A stretch of DNA of 64,000 nt from Actinomycetota bacterium (GCA_018268595.1 JAFDWH010000017.1:79439-143438), one strand, 5' to 3'; positions 1 to 7,998 are shown, numbered from the stretch's first letter. A program made the numbers and translations. The notes: generated from the letters alone by a model not told the origin.

Positions 1-352
1 TGATCGCGAACGCGGCGGCCATCAGCACGAGGTTGTACTCGGCCCCGCCGTCGCTGTTCCAGAGGCCGTTTCTCTTGTGCACGAGCCGGATCGCCGCCGC
101 CATCGTGCTCGACGTCAGCAGCGCGCCGAGCGGCGTCAGGAAGCCGGTCGCGAGCAGCGCGCCGCCGCCGGCCTCGGCGAGCGCGGCCGCCGTCGCATGG
201 GCTCTGCCCGGTCGCAGCCCGAGCTTGCTCTGGAAGAAGCCGCCGGTGCCGTCGAGCCCGTGCCCGCCGAACCAGCCGAACAGCTTCTGCGTGCCGTGCC
301 CGGCGAACAGTCCGCCGACCGTCACGCGCAGGATCGTCATTCCAAGGCGCAT
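1..352 (-). CDS. DoxX family membrane protein (3' end outside window)
   Basis: Reading the minus strand from the ATG at 352, the protein opens MRLGMTILRVTVGGLFAGHG, followed by a QKLFGWFGGHG stretch and several hydrophobic helices. This is the classic start of DoxX-family membrane proteins, four-helix integral membrane proteins often linked to redox or thiosulfate/quinone reactions. About 117 residues are visible and the C-terminus runs off the window edge. The start overlaps the end of the upstream small gene (stop at 337-339) by 16 bp, so the two are probably co-translated. The exact biochemical role of actinobacterial DoxX proteins is not settled and cannot be told from this fragment. Confidence 0.82.
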   Translation of the reverse strand, partial: MRLGMTILRVTVGGLFAGHGTQKLFGWFGGHGLDGTGGFFQSKLGLRPGRAHATAAALAEAGGGALLATGFLTPLGALLTSSTMAAAIRLVHKRNGLWNSDGGAEYNLVLMAAAFAI

Positions 353-546
353 TGGATCCCTGCCTCCGTGGGTTGCGTCGGCACGCCCAACGGCGCGCCC
401 TCGCCCTCACGGTTCGCGGGGATCGTGCTGTCCAAACCGGGCAGGTCGGCGGGCGACCCGTCGTCGAGCAGCAGCTCGCGCAGGTAGCTCGCGATCAGCG
501 CGTCGGCGGCGCGGCCATGGCGGGTCGGCGGGTCGCGTCGCATCAT
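337..546 (-). CDS. Small hypothetical protein (69 aa) upstream of doxX
   Basis: The ATG-ATG start at 541-546 has a good ribosome site (GGAGAGG) a few bases upstream, and the frame runs to a TGA inside the doxX start region. The product begins MMRRDPPTRHGRAADALIAS, is charged and proline-rich, and has no membrane segment or recognised motif. A short alpha-helical patch (residues about 14-26) is the only obvious structure. The overlap with doxX argues that it is a real upstream cistron or a leader coupling translation of doxX. I do not recognise a family. Confidence 0.5.
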   Translation of the reverse strand: MMRRDPPTRHGRAADALIASYLRELLLDDGSPADLPGLDSTIPANREGEGAPLGVPTQPTEAGIQCALE

Positions 547-860
547 GGTCCTCTCCGTCGGTAAGCAGTCGCGTTCGCCGCGCGGGTGCAGCGGCACACG
601 GGTGTTTAGCCGCCGGGGAGTACGGCGAAACCGTCCGGGTTCGCGCACCGACCGGGCGGTCGCGTGCGCGGTCCGGCCGACCCGCAGGGCGCCGCCTGTC
701 GCGACGATTCAGGCGCGGCGTCGCCTGGCGGCCTTCGCGCGCGCGATGCCGATCGCGCATCGGCGTCATGCAGGCGCGGTCACCCACCAACTGCGCAACT
801 TCTCACCGCGCGCTCGTTGAATCACACGTCGCACCCCTCAACGACCGGGAGGCAATTCAG
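547..860. other. Intergenic region between divergent genes
   Basis: About 314 bases separate the leftward small gene/doxX pair from the rightward BNR-repeat gene. The stretch must hold the promoters of both. A GGGAGG ribosome site at 847-852 serves the rightward gene. I see no convincing coding frame, RNA gene, hairpin or repeat in it; open frames crossing it look like GC-rich chance frames. Confidence 0.5.
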
Positions 861-3080
861 ATGTCGATCAAACGCGCGCTCGGCGCGGCGCTCGCTGCCG
901 CGCTGCTCGCGGCGCTGCCCGCCGCCGCGGGCGCCAACGTGCAGGTCGGGGCGTCCGGCTGGCAGTGGGGGAACCCGCTGCCGCAGGGCAACACGGTGCG
1001 GGCGATCTCGTTCGCCGGCGGGACCGGCTACGCCGCGGGCGACTTCGGCACGCTGCTGAAGACGAGCGACGGCGGCGCCACCTGGACCGGGCTGCCGGTC
1101 GGCACCTTCCAGGGCATGACGGTCGTGCAGGCGCTCGACGCCCAGACCGTCTTCGCCGGCGGCGGCTGCGTCGCGCGCCGCTCGACCGACGGGGGCGCGA
1201 CGTTCACCGCGATCCGCTTCAGCGCGGTCGAGAGCGGCTGCAAGGTCGCGCTGCACGACCTCTCGTTCGTCTCCGCGCAGACCGGCTACCTGCTGCTCGC
1301 GGACGGCTCCGTCTTCGCGACGACCGACGGCGGCACGCAGTTCGCGCCGCGCACGGCGGTCCCCGACACGACGGCGTCCGGCAGCGGCTTCCAGCAGCCG
1401 GGCGGGATCGCCTTCCTCGACGCCTCGACCGGCTACGCCTCCAGCGGCGGCAAGCTGTTCCAGACGCTCGACGGCGGTGTCTCGTGGAGACTCGTCGCCT
1501 CCGACGCGCGCACGATCGCCGCGATCTGGTTCGCGAGCGCGAGACGCGGCTTCGCGGTCGGCAGCGGCGGCCTCGTGCTGCGGACCGATGACGGCGGCGC
1601 CACGTGGACGCCCAAGGACCTCGGCGCCGGCGCGCCCAACTACGCCTCGATCCGCTGCGCCGGCGAGCAGCTGTGCCTGCTGACGACGGGGGCCGGCACG
1701 CAGCTCGTGCGCACGACCGACGCGGGCAACACGCCCGGCACGGCGGTCACGCCCTCGAGCGACCCGATCTACGCCGCCGCGTTCGCCTCGGCGACGCGCG
1801 TCGCGGCGGCCGGCGAGCACGGCGCGACGGTCGTCTCCGACGACGCCGGCGTCAGATTCGCGCCGGTCGGCGGGCGCGTCGGCGGCAGCTTCAGCGTCCT
1901 GCGCCCCGGCGGCGTGCACGGCTCCGCGTACGCGGCGGGCGCCGACGGCCGGCTCGCGAAGACGACCGACGGCGGGCGCAGTTGGAGCACCGGCAACGTG
2001 CCGACGACGGCTGACCTGCTCGACGTCGCGTTCCCGACGACCGCGGTCGGCTACGCGCTCGACGTCGACGGCGGCCTGTTTCGCACCGACAACGCGGGCG
2101 CGACCTGGAAGACGCTCGGCACCGGCAGCACGCGCCGTCCGCGCGCGCTGCTCGCGCCGAGCGCCGGCAGCGTGCTCGTCGTCGGGCCGCAGGGCATCCG
2201 CCGCTCCGACGACGCGGGCGAGACGTTCGGCCAGGTGCGCGCGAGCGCCGTGCTGCGCGCCCGCCTCACCGGCGCCGCCGCCGCCCGCAGCGGGCACGCG
2301 ATCTTCGCGTGGGGGCCGACCGCGCTCGTGCGCAGCAGCGACCGCGGCCGCACCTGGACGGCGCTGCCGCGGCCGGTGCGGACGCGCCCCGCGATCCGGC
2401 AGGCGTCGTTCGCGAACGCCCGCGTGGGCCTGGTGCTCGACGCGAGCGGGCGCGTGTGGCGCACGACGAGCGCCGGCAGAAGCTGGAGACTGCTGACGGC
2501 GGTCGGCACGCAGGAGGTCGTCGGCATGGCCGTCGACTCGCCGCGCGCCGCGACGCTCGTCGTGCGCAGCTTCGGCGGCCGTCAGGGCGGCAGCCTGCTG
2601 CGCAGCGAGGACGGCGGCGCGACGTGGCAGCCGCAGCTCGTCGTCGCCACGCCGGTCCAGCCGGGCGGGATCGCCGCCGGGGACGGCGTCGAGTACCTGC
2701 TCGCGGGCGACGCCGGACTGCTCTACAGCTCCACCGGCGGCGTCGCCGGCGACCCGTCGGCGCTGACGCTCGCGACGCGCCGCCGGCAGCTGCCGAAGGC
2801 CGGGCGGATCACCGTCACCGGGCGGCTGCGGCCGGCCGGCGCGAACGCGCAGGTGACCGTCTCGATGCGCGCGCCGGGCGCCGGCGCGTGGACGCACCAG
2901 ACGGTCTCTGTCGCCTCGAACGGGACGTTCGTGACGGGCTGGCGCGTCCCGCGCGGCACGACGACGTTCGTCGCGCAGTGGACCGGCGACTTCGCCTCGG
3001 CCGGCGCCGGCTCGCGGCCGCTGACGGTTGCGGTCGGCGTGCCGCGAGGAAGAGCGCACGGGCGGCGCGCTCACGGCTGA
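861..3080 (+). CDS. Exported BNR/YCF48-like beta-propeller repeat protein
   Basis: The 739-residue product starts at ATG 861 behind GGGAGG and has a signal peptide (MSIKRALGAALAAALLAALP, cleavage near AAAGA). The mature part carries about 13 Asp-box repeats of the type S/T-x-D-x-G-x-T-W (for example SDGGATWT, TDDGGATWT, SSDRGRTWT), as in YCF48/photosystem II assembly-factor-like and sialidase/BNR propellers. Thirteen boxes suggest two propellers in tandem. The C-terminal 90 residues look like an Ig-like beta-sandwich. It is secreted or cell-surface; the family is usually a binding scaffold and I see no catalytic motif. Upstream in-frame sequence has no ribosome site, so the longer frame from 33 was not used. 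Confidence 0.8.
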   Translation: MSIKRALGAALAAALLAALPAAAGANVQVGASGWQWGNPLPQGNTVRAISFAGGTGYAAGDFGTLLKTSDGGATWTGLPVGTFQGMTVVQALDAQTVFAGGGCVARRSTDGGATFTAIRFSAVESGCKVALHDLSFVSAQTGYLLLADGSVFATTDGGTQFAPRTAVPDTTASGSGFQQPGGIAFLDASTGYASSGGKLFQTLDGGVSWRLVASDARTIAAIWFASARRGFAVGSGGLVLRTDDGGATWTPKDLGAGAPNYASIRCAGEQLCLLTTGAGTQLVRTTDAGNTPGTAVTPSSDPIYAAAFASATRVAAAGEHGATVVSDDAGVRFAPVGGRVGGSFSVLRPGGVHGSAYAAGADGRLAKTTDGGRSWSTGNVPTTADLLDVAFPTTAVGYALDVDGGLFRTDNAGATWKTLGTGSTRRPRALLAPSAGSVLVVGPQGIRRSDDAGETFGQVRASAVLRARLTGAAAARSGHAIFAWGPTALVRSSDRGRTWTALPRPVRTRPAIRQASFANARVGLVLDASGRVWRTTSAGRSWRLLTAVGTQEVVGMAVDSPRAATLVVRSFGGRQGGSLLRSEDGGATWQPQLVVATPVQPGGIAAGDGVEYLLAGDAGLLYSSTGGVAGDPSALTLATRRRQLPKAGRITVTGRLRPAGANAQVTVSMRAPGAGAWTHQTVSVASNGTFVTGWRVPRGTTTFVAQWTGDFASAGAGSRPLTVAVGVPRGRAHGRRAHG

Positions 3081-3097
3081 CGGACGGGGCGGGGACC

Positions 3098-3130
3098 GGC
3101 GGCGCGGGCGTTGGACGCGCCCGCGCCGCC
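3098..3130. terminator. Bidirectional terminator hairpin between convergent genes
   Basis: Perfect 13-bp inverted repeat: GGCGGCGCGGGCG at 3098-3110 and CGCCCGCGCCGCC at 3118-3130, with a 7-base loop. It sits between the stop of the rightward BNR gene (3080) and the stop of leftward amtB (3151). No T-run follows, as is common in high-GC actinobacteria. Confidence 0.7.
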
Positions 3131-3150
3131 ACCGTCCGGACCGGTTCGCT

Positions 3151-4467
3151 TCAGGCCGGCTCGGGTTGCGCGACCGGCCGCGGCCCCTCGAGGCCCGACT
3201 CGGGCGTGACGAGGATCGCGCCCTCGCCGGAGGCGTACGCCTCCTCGCCGTGCTGCGTGACGTCCATCCCGATCGCCTCCTCGCGCTCGCTCGTGCGCAG
3301 CGGCGTCGCGAGGCCGAGCAGCTTCAGCAGCAGGAAGGTCGCGCAGAACGCGTAGGCGGGCGTCGCGAGCGCGGCGAGCGCCTGCCACAGGAGCTGTCTC
3401 GCGTTGCCGTACACGAGCCCGTCGGAGATCCCGTTCCACGCTCTCTGCGCGAAGAAGCCGATGAAGAGGATCCCGACGAAGCCGGCGGTGCCGTGCGCGG
3501 CGAGCACGTCGAGCGTCTCGTCCACGCGCGTGCGCGGGCGCAGCACGATGATCGCGTAGCTCGGCAGCGCGCCGAGCGCGCCGAGCGCCATCGCCCAGCC
3601 GGGGCTGACGAAGCCGCCCGCCGGCGTGATCGCGACGCAGCCGACGACGATCGCGGTGGCGGCGCCGATCGCCGTCACCTTGCGACCGCGGACCAGGTCC
3701 AGCAGGAACCACACGACGAGCGTGCAGGCCGGCGTCAGCAGCGTGTTCGTGAACGCCAGCACGCTGTTGCGACCGGTGTTGAAGCCGCTGCCGCCGTTGA
3801 AGCCGAACCAGCCGAACCACAGCAGGCCGGCGCCGAGCAGCACGTAGACCGCGTTGTGCGGGAGCAGCGCCTGGCGGCCGTAGTCCTTGCGGTGGCGCAC
3901 CACGAGCGCGGCCGCGAGCGCGGAGAAGCCGGACGCCATCTCGACCGCGATCCCGCCGGCGAAGTCGAGCGTGCCGTGGCCCATCAGCCAGCCGTTGCCG
4001 AAGCCCCAGTGCGCGAGCACCGGGTAGACGCAGACCGACCACAGCGCGGCGAAGATCAGGAACACGCCGAAGCGCATCCGCTCGACGACGGCGCCGGAGA
4101 CGAGCGCGACCGTGATGATGCAGAAGGTCGTCTGGAAGGCGAAGAAGACGAGGTGGGGGATCGTCATGCCGGCGCGCGGCGCGAAGCCGACGTCGTGCAG
4201 GAACGCGTTGTGCAGGCCGCCGATCAGGCTGCCGCTGCCGTCGAACGCGAGCGAGTAGCCGACTGCCGCCCACGTCACCAGCGCGACCGCGATCGCGCCG
4301 ATCGACATCATGAACGTGTTGAGCGTGTTCTTCGAGCGCACGAGGCCGGCGTAGAAGAGGCCGAGCGCGGGCGTCATCATCAACACCAGCGCGGTCGCGA
4401 CGAGCATCCAGGCGGTGTCGCCCGTGTCGACCTTGGCGGCCGCCACGGCGAGGCTCAGGCCGTGCAT
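3151..4467 (-). CDS. amtB: Ammonium transporter, Amt/MEP family, with Glu in place of the first pore His
   Basis: The 438-residue protein has the Amt fold with about 11 membrane helices, NTLNTFMM, FQTTF and GFNGGS signatures. It conducts ammonium across the inner membrane. The second pore histidine is present (H325 in AAHGTAGFVG), but the first is replaced: the normal VVHINAG is VEMASG here, giving E176. An acidic residue at this site is known from fungal Mep1/Mep3-type transporters and is associated with altered conductance and pH response. The hydrophilic C-terminal tail after residue about 395 is the region that meets PII. It follows the PII gene by 6 bp on the same strand, the usual glnK-amtB operon. 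Confidence 0.93.
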   Translation of the reverse strand: MHGLSLAVAAAKVDTGDTAWMLVATALVLMMTPALGLFYAGLVRSKNTLNTFMMSIGAIAVALVTWAAVGYSLAFDGSGSLIGGLHNAFLHDVGFAPRAGMTIPHLVFFAFQTTFCIITVALVSGAVVERMRFGVFLIFAALWSVCVYPVLAHWGFGNGWLMGHGTLDFAGGIAVEMASGFSALAAALVVRHRKDYGRQALLPHNAVYVLLGAGLLWFGWFGFNGGSGFNTGRNSVLAFTNTLLTPACTLVVWFLLDLVRGRKVTAIGAATAIVVGCVAITPAGGFVSPGWAMALGALGALPSYAIIVLRPRTRVDETLDVLAAHGTAGFVGILFIGFFAQRAWNGISDGLVYGNARQLLWQALAALATPAYAFCATFLLLKLLGLATPLRTSEREEAIGMDVTQHGEEAYASGEGAILVTPESGLEGPRPVAQPEPA

Positions 4468-4473
4468 CGCGGG

Positions 4474-4827
4474 CTACCTCCCGACCGGCGTGACGGCGGC
4501 GGTGTCGGCCTCGCCGGTGCGGATCCGCACCGCGCGCTCGAGCGGCACGACGAAGATCTTGCCGTCGCCGACCTCGCCCGTGCGCGCGCCTTCGCAGAGC
4601 GCGTCGATCGTCCGGTCGACGAAGTCGTCCGAGACGGCGATCTCGAAGCGCACCTTCTCGGACAGGCCGACCTGCACGGTCGTCCCGCGATAGGTCTCGA
4701 CGCGGTCGAGCTCTCCGCCGTGCCCCTGCACGCGGCTCAGCGAGACGCCGCGCACCTCGGCGCGATAGAGGGCCTCCAGCACGTCGTTGGCCTTCTCGGG
4801 CCGGACGATGCCGATCACGAGCTTCAC
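4474..4827 (-). CDS. glnK: PII nitrogen signal protein, GlnK/GlnB type, lacking Tyr51
   Basis: With the GTG start at 4827 (GGGAG nine bases upstream) the product is 117 residues, the normal PII length. It has KLVIGIVRPEK at the N-terminus, T-loop ETYRGTT, the ATP-binding GDGKIFV and the RTGE signature. PII trimers bind ATP/ADP and 2-oxoglutarate and plug AmtB through the T-loop. The T-loop tyrosine modified by GlnD (Tyr51 in E. coli) is Val51 here, so uridylylation or adenylylation at that site is impossible. The T-loop apex GHGGELDRVETYR is also divergent. Regulation is therefore likely by effector binding alone. A longer upstream frame to 4851 lacks a ribosome site. Confidence 0.9.
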   Translation of the reverse strand: MKLVIGIVRPEKANDVLEALYRAEVRGVSLSRVQGHGGELDRVETYRGTTVQVGLSEKVRFEIAVSDDFVDRTIDALCEGARTGEVGDGKIFVVPLERAVRIRTGEADTAAVTPVGR

Positions 4828-4896
4828 AGCGAGCTCCCTTCTGTGCTGCATGACGGGTTGTGCTCCACGTGATGACGGTCGGGAGGCGGCCCGGGC

Positions 4897-4916
4897 GGCC
4901 CGGTTGCAAGCCGGGC
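4897..4916 (-). terminator. Weak hairpin downstream of the DUF5996 gene
   Basis: GCCCGG and CCGGGC arms flank a 7-base loop just past the stop of the leftward DUF5996 gene and before the glnK start. It could terminate that gene or simply be a GC-rich chance stem in the glnK promoter region. Confidence 0.3.
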
Positions 4917-4950
4917 GCGGAAGGCGCTCCCCGCGTGAGGCGCCGCGAGC

Positions 4951-5868
4951 CTAACGGACGGGTGGGACCACAGTGGCCAGTGCCGGATCCCAGCCGCAGA
5001 CGGCGCAGGCGTGCACGAACGCGGAGCGCGCGAAGCCGAGCGCCGCCTCGTGCGGGTCCTCGGTCGCGGAGACGACGTCGAAGTCGAGCAGGTACTCGCC
5101 CAGCTCGACGTCCCAGCGCGCGTGCGGCGGCGCGAGCGGCGCGGACGGGAAGGCGTCGCCGGCAGGGTGCGCGTAGGCGTAGAAGGCGGGCTTCGGGTAG
5201 CGCACGTCGCCGGGCCACCAGCCGATCGCGAACTCCTGCGCGTCCATCGCGTTGCGCGTGATGAAGTCTTCGGCCGGCGGCACGGCCGGCTCGCCCGAGA
5301 AGAGGCTGACGGCGAGGTCGAACGAGCCCCACCAGGCGTTGACGGGCGTCGAGCGGCCGCGGTATGGCGCGCGGAAGGCGGCGAGCACGAGCGCGGCGCG
5401 CGTGGCGGACTGGAAGTAGGTCGAGACCGCGTGCGGGTCGTAGGTCGCGTGCTCGTCGTCCTCGTCGAGCGGGATGCTCCAGGGGACCTCCTGCGGTCTC
5501 GGGTCGATCGCCACGGCGGGCCCGGCCAGCTCGCGCACGGCGGTGAGGACGCGGCGCGTGACGGAGCCGACGGCGCGGTCGGGCATCAGCGCGATGCGGC
5601 GGGCGGCGCCGCTGCTGTGCTCGACGACGACGTGGTGCGTGTGCAGGTCGAGCGCGACGACGAACGCGCCCGAGCGGTTGGGCGCGGGAAGCGGGAGCGT
5701 CTCCCAGCCGCGCGCGGTGAGGCGCAGCGCGGCGTGCTGGAGCTGCGGCTCGGGCGGCGCGAGCGCGACGGCGAGCTTGCCGAGCACCTGCGCGTGCGCG
5801 TGGAGCGTGTCGCACGTCGCCGCCCACTGGTCGTAGGGCGGCAGCGGCGGCCAGGCGGCGGAGAGCAT
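4951..5868 (-). CDS. DUF5996 family protein
   Basis: 305-residue cytosolic protein without signal or membrane helices. The sequence matches the conserved actinobacterial DUF5996 pattern: WPPLPPYDQWAATCDTLHAH near the N-terminus, a central VNAWWGSFDLAVSLFSG block, and a PKPAFYAYAHPAGD block near residue 230. The function of this family is unknown. Many conserved Trp, His and Tyr residues suggest a folded enzyme or ligand-binding protein. It is a single gene transcribed away from the two tRNAs; the ATG at 5868 is the first good start. Confidence 0.75.
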   Translation of the reverse strand: MLSAAWPPLPPYDQWAATCDTLHAHAQVLGKLAVALAPPEPQLQHAALRLTARGWETLPLPAPNRSGAFVVALDLHTHHVVVEHSSGAARRIALMPDRAVGSVTRRVLTAVRELAGPAVAIDPRPQEVPWSIPLDEDDEHATYDPHAVSTYFQSATRAALVLAAFRAPYRGRSTPVNAWWGSFDLAVSLFSGEPAVPPAEDFITRNAMDAQEFAIGWWPGDVRYPKPAFYAYAHPAGDAFPSAPLAPPHARWDVELGEYLLDFDVVSATEDPHEAALGFARSAFVHACAVCGWDPALATVVPPVR

Positions 5869-6004
5869 GAGGAGACGCTACCCGCCGGAGCAAGCGGCGG
5901 ACCCGGGGTGGCCGCGGCCCGGCGCGTCGGCCGGCCCTGCGCCGGCCCGCCGGCCCGCGCCGCCAGCCGGCCCCACGACCGTGTATCTTCGATCCCGATT
6001 CCAC

Positions 6005-6093
6005 GCGGCTGTGGCGGAATCGGTAGACGCGCACGGTTCAGGTCCGTGTGGGGCACACAAATCCCCGTGGAGGTTCAAGTCCTCTCAGCCGCA
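6005..6093 (+). tRNA. trnL: tRNA-Leu (anticodon CAG)
   Basis: Class II tRNA. The acceptor stem pairs GCGGCTG (6005-6011) with CAGCCGC (6086-6092), discriminator A at 6093, and CCA is not encoded. The anticodon stem CACGG/CCGTG encloses TTCAGGT, giving CAG at 6039-6041, which reads CUG, a leucine codon much used in this DNA. The long variable arm (GTGGGGCACACAAATCCCC region) and TTCAAGT T-loop are present. A possible -10 box TATCTT lies at 5984-5989. Confidence 0.95.
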
Positions 6094-6164
6094 CTCGCGA
6101 GGCCCGGCCCGGCGCGCCGCGGGCGACTCCGCCCGCGACCGGCTTGCTATCCTCGCGACCACGC

Positions 6165-6237
6165 GCCGCCATCGTCTAGGGGACTAGGACACCGCCCTCT
6201 CACGGCGGAAACCGGGGTTCGAATCCCCGTGGCGGTA
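6165..6237 (+). tRNA. trnE: tRNA-Glu (anticodon CTC)
   Basis: Cloverleaf with acceptor GCCGCCA (6165-6171) pairing TGGCGGT (6230-6236, one G-U pair), discriminator A at 6237 and no encoded CCA. The anticodon stem CCGCC/GGCGG encloses CTCTCAC, anticodon CTC at 6199-6201. T-arm CCGGGGTTCGAATCCCCG is perfect. A possible -10 box TATCCT is at 6148-6153. It is followed at once by a terminator and then by an accessory patch. Confidence 0.95.
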
Positions 6238-6243
6238 CTACCA

Positions 6244-6269
6244 GAAAGCCCCGCAAATCGCGGGGTTTT
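6244..6269 (+). terminator. Rho-independent terminator of tRNA-Glu
   Basis: CCCCGC (6249-6254), loop AAATC, GCGGGG (6260-6265), then TTTT. This is one of the few terminators here with a classical T-run. It starts only 7 bases after the tRNA. Confidence 0.85.
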
Positions 6270-6515
6270 CTGCGTTTTGGAGAGCAGGTCGGGCGGGGTT
6301 CGTGCCGTTTTGTGCACTCAGTGTGCACATGGTTCGCGCGGCGCGCTGGCGCGGTGGGCAGCGGTCTGCGTTCCGCCCAGCCGCTATTCGCGCGAGCCGG
6401 AGAAAAGAGGACCGGGCACCCTGCGGTGCTCCGCAATATCGCCCGTGCGCTGCGCCGCGTTCCTCGAGCCGCGGCCGTCGCCCTGAAAACACCACGAGAT
6501 CTTGATAATGGCCGT

Positions 6516-7538
6516 GTGCAAGACGAGCCCGGGGTCCCTCATCTTGATCGGATGCTGGCTTCCGGTGTCCCACCGGAAGCGCTCTCCTTCTTTGGCCGGT
6601 GGTGGCAGCTGGAGACGTGGCTGCGCGAGGTGATCTATGTGGAGCTTCGTGCCAAGTACGGTTGCGCGTGGAGCGAGCACCTGTCAGGCAAGACGCCGAA
6701 GCGTGCCGCTGGCGACGCAACCAACGCCTATATGGCCTCAGCGGATGCCGGCGAGCTCCTGGCCTACGCCGACGTAGCAGACCTCTTTGGTCTGATCGAA
6801 GCGCAGTGGGATCTTTTTGCGCCGCTGCTCCCACCACTGCGACGTTGGCAGGGGACGACTGACGTGTTGCGCGAGCTTCGAAACCGCAACGCGCATTGCC
6901 GCCGGCCCCACAAAGACGACCTTGCTCGCATCGAGCAGGTGCTGCGCGACTTGGAGGACGGGGCCTGGCGCTTCTATGCGTCCTACCTCGAGACGCGCCC
7001 GATCCATGACAGCAATGACCCTCTGGCAAAGAGTTGGGTGCGGGGCAAGCATCCGACGGCCAGTCGGCTGCTGAAGCACGCCGATCGGCAATACGACGTG
7101 CGCATCCGACTTTCCTACAGCGTGCGGCCATGGGCAGCTGCGCCAAAGAGGGAGAGGATCTCCGGCACGGAGGGAGTCCTCTGGCATGCCATGTGGTTGG
7201 TCGGCGGCCGAGACTTGAACGTCGTCGACCTCTGGAACGAGATCGACCGCGATCCGGTGGTCCGCGACGGTGTCATCCACGTACTCGTGGGCCCGGGACA
7301 GGTGACTGCGACCTTTGCTGCGGTAGACGATCCAAGCGCCATTGCCGACGCGATCGGACTCATCTTTGATGACATCCTCACGGAGAGCCACGACTCTGGC
7401 GCTGGCGACCCCGAGCAATGGGTCGAGCGGTGGACGCACGGGGCAGAGAAGCTTCCCCGACGCGTGCAGGTAGCTACGCCGCTCACGCTCGTGGATCCAT
7501 ACAACCCCCACGCGTTCTCGATCTTCGCTGCCGGATGA
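6516..7538 (+). CDS. HEPN-domain protein (Swt1/Abi-like), putative RNase
   Basis: About 340 residues from the in-frame GTG at 6516; ATG at 6552 is an equally possible start, and neither has a clear ribosome site. The N-terminal half is helical (FFGRWWQLETWLREVIYVEL) and ends in ELRNRNAHCRRPH, a textbook HEPN R-x4-H motif (R122 to H127). HEPN proteins with RN...H motifs are metal-independent RNases found in toxin-antitoxin, abortive infection and other defence systems. The C-terminal half (about 200 residues) is unassigned. Base composition is lower in GC than its neighbours, and it lies right behind tRNA-Glu and beside IS debris, all suggesting horizontal acquisition. No antitoxin gene is seen next to it. 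Confidence 0.6.
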   Translation: MQDEPGVPHLDRMLASGVPPEALSFFGRWWQLETWLREVIYVELRAKYGCAWSEHLSGKTPKRAAGDATNAYMASADAGELLAYADVADLFGLIEAQWDLFAPLLPPLRRWQGTTDVLRELRNRNAHCRRPHKDDLARIEQVLRDLEDGAWRFYASYLETRPIHDSNDPLAKSWVRGKHPTASRLLKHADRQYDVRIRLSYSVRPWAAAPKRERISGTEGVLWHAMWLVGGRDLNVVDLWNEIDRDPVVRDGVIHVLVGPGQVTATFAAVDDPSAIADAIGLIFDDILTESHDSGAGDPEQWVERWTHGAEKLPRRVQVATPLTLVDPYNPHAFSIFAAG

Positions 7539-7656
7539 CGGGTTTGGGTCGTCGCGATCGCAGTTTGGAATTGAGGCAGCCGTCCGACGGCATTCACGAG
7601 GATGCCTGGCCTCAGGGGCTGGGCTTCGATCTGACCGGTCACCGGAGGTGATTCGC

Positions 7657-7760
7657 ATGGCCCGTACCGGCACCCTCGCGCGCTGGCAGCCGTTCGCCGA
7701 GCTCGACGATCTGCGCGCGCGCTTCGACAGACTGTCCGCCGACTTCGGCGACGGCGAGCG
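7657..7760 (+). pseudogene. 5' stump of an Hsp20-like small heat-shock gene
   Basis: A strong ribosome site (GGAGG, 7643-7647) precedes ATG 7657. The first 30 residues, MARTGTLARWQPFAELDDLR followed by ARFDRL, resemble the N-terminus of actinobacterial Hsp20 proteins (RW-x-PF-x-EL-x-x-L). The similarity stops near 7760, where the opposite strand becomes the end of an IS3 transposase. No alpha-crystallin domain follows in any frame. I read it as an hsp20 gene cut off by an insertion and later deletion. The match is short, so confidence is modest. Confidence 0.4.
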
Positions 7761-7765
7761 CGGCG

Positions 7766-7998
7766 GCGCGGTCGCGGATCAGCTCGGTCTTGAAGGTGTC
7801 GACGAAGCTCTCGGCCATCGCGTTCTCGTAGGCATCGCCGACGGTGCCGATCGAGGCCGGGACGCGGTGGTCGTCGAGGACCTGTTGGAAGGTCTGAGCG
7901 GTGTATTGCGAGCCGGCGTCGCTGTGATGGGTCAGCTCGACATCAGCGCCCTGCTCGCGGCGGGTGAGCGCCATCCGCAGCGCTTGCGATGCGCTCGG
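7766..7998 (-). mobile_element. IS3-family transposase (orfB) remnant
   Basis: On the minus strand a frame of about 75 residues matches the C-terminal rve/DDE part of IS3-family orfB: HHSDAGSQYTAQTF, then VGDAYENAMAESFVDTFKTELI. The second catalytic Asp (HHSD) and the Glu (MAESF) are exactly 36 residues apart, the D-35-E spacing of IS3 elements. The N-terminal half, orfA, and the last 40 residues after KTELI are missing, and I find no terminal inverted repeats. It is a dead fragment. Confidence 0.8.

Noticed and set aside
822..3074. Long minus-strand frame of 750 codons opposite the BNR gene
   Set aside because: Composition is almost entirely Arg/Ala/Gly as expected for an antisense frame of high-GC coding DNA. 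The plus-strand frame has a signal peptide, ribosome site and repeats.
3028..6034. Long frames overlapping amtB, glnK and DUF5996 in other phases and on the plus strand
   Set aside because: Arg/Ala/Asp-rich shadow translations without motifs; the three minus-strand genes explain the region fully.
5011..6486. A 491-codon plus-strand frame running through both tRNA genes
   Set aside because: It reads through two well-formed tRNAs and a terminator, so it cannot be a real gene.
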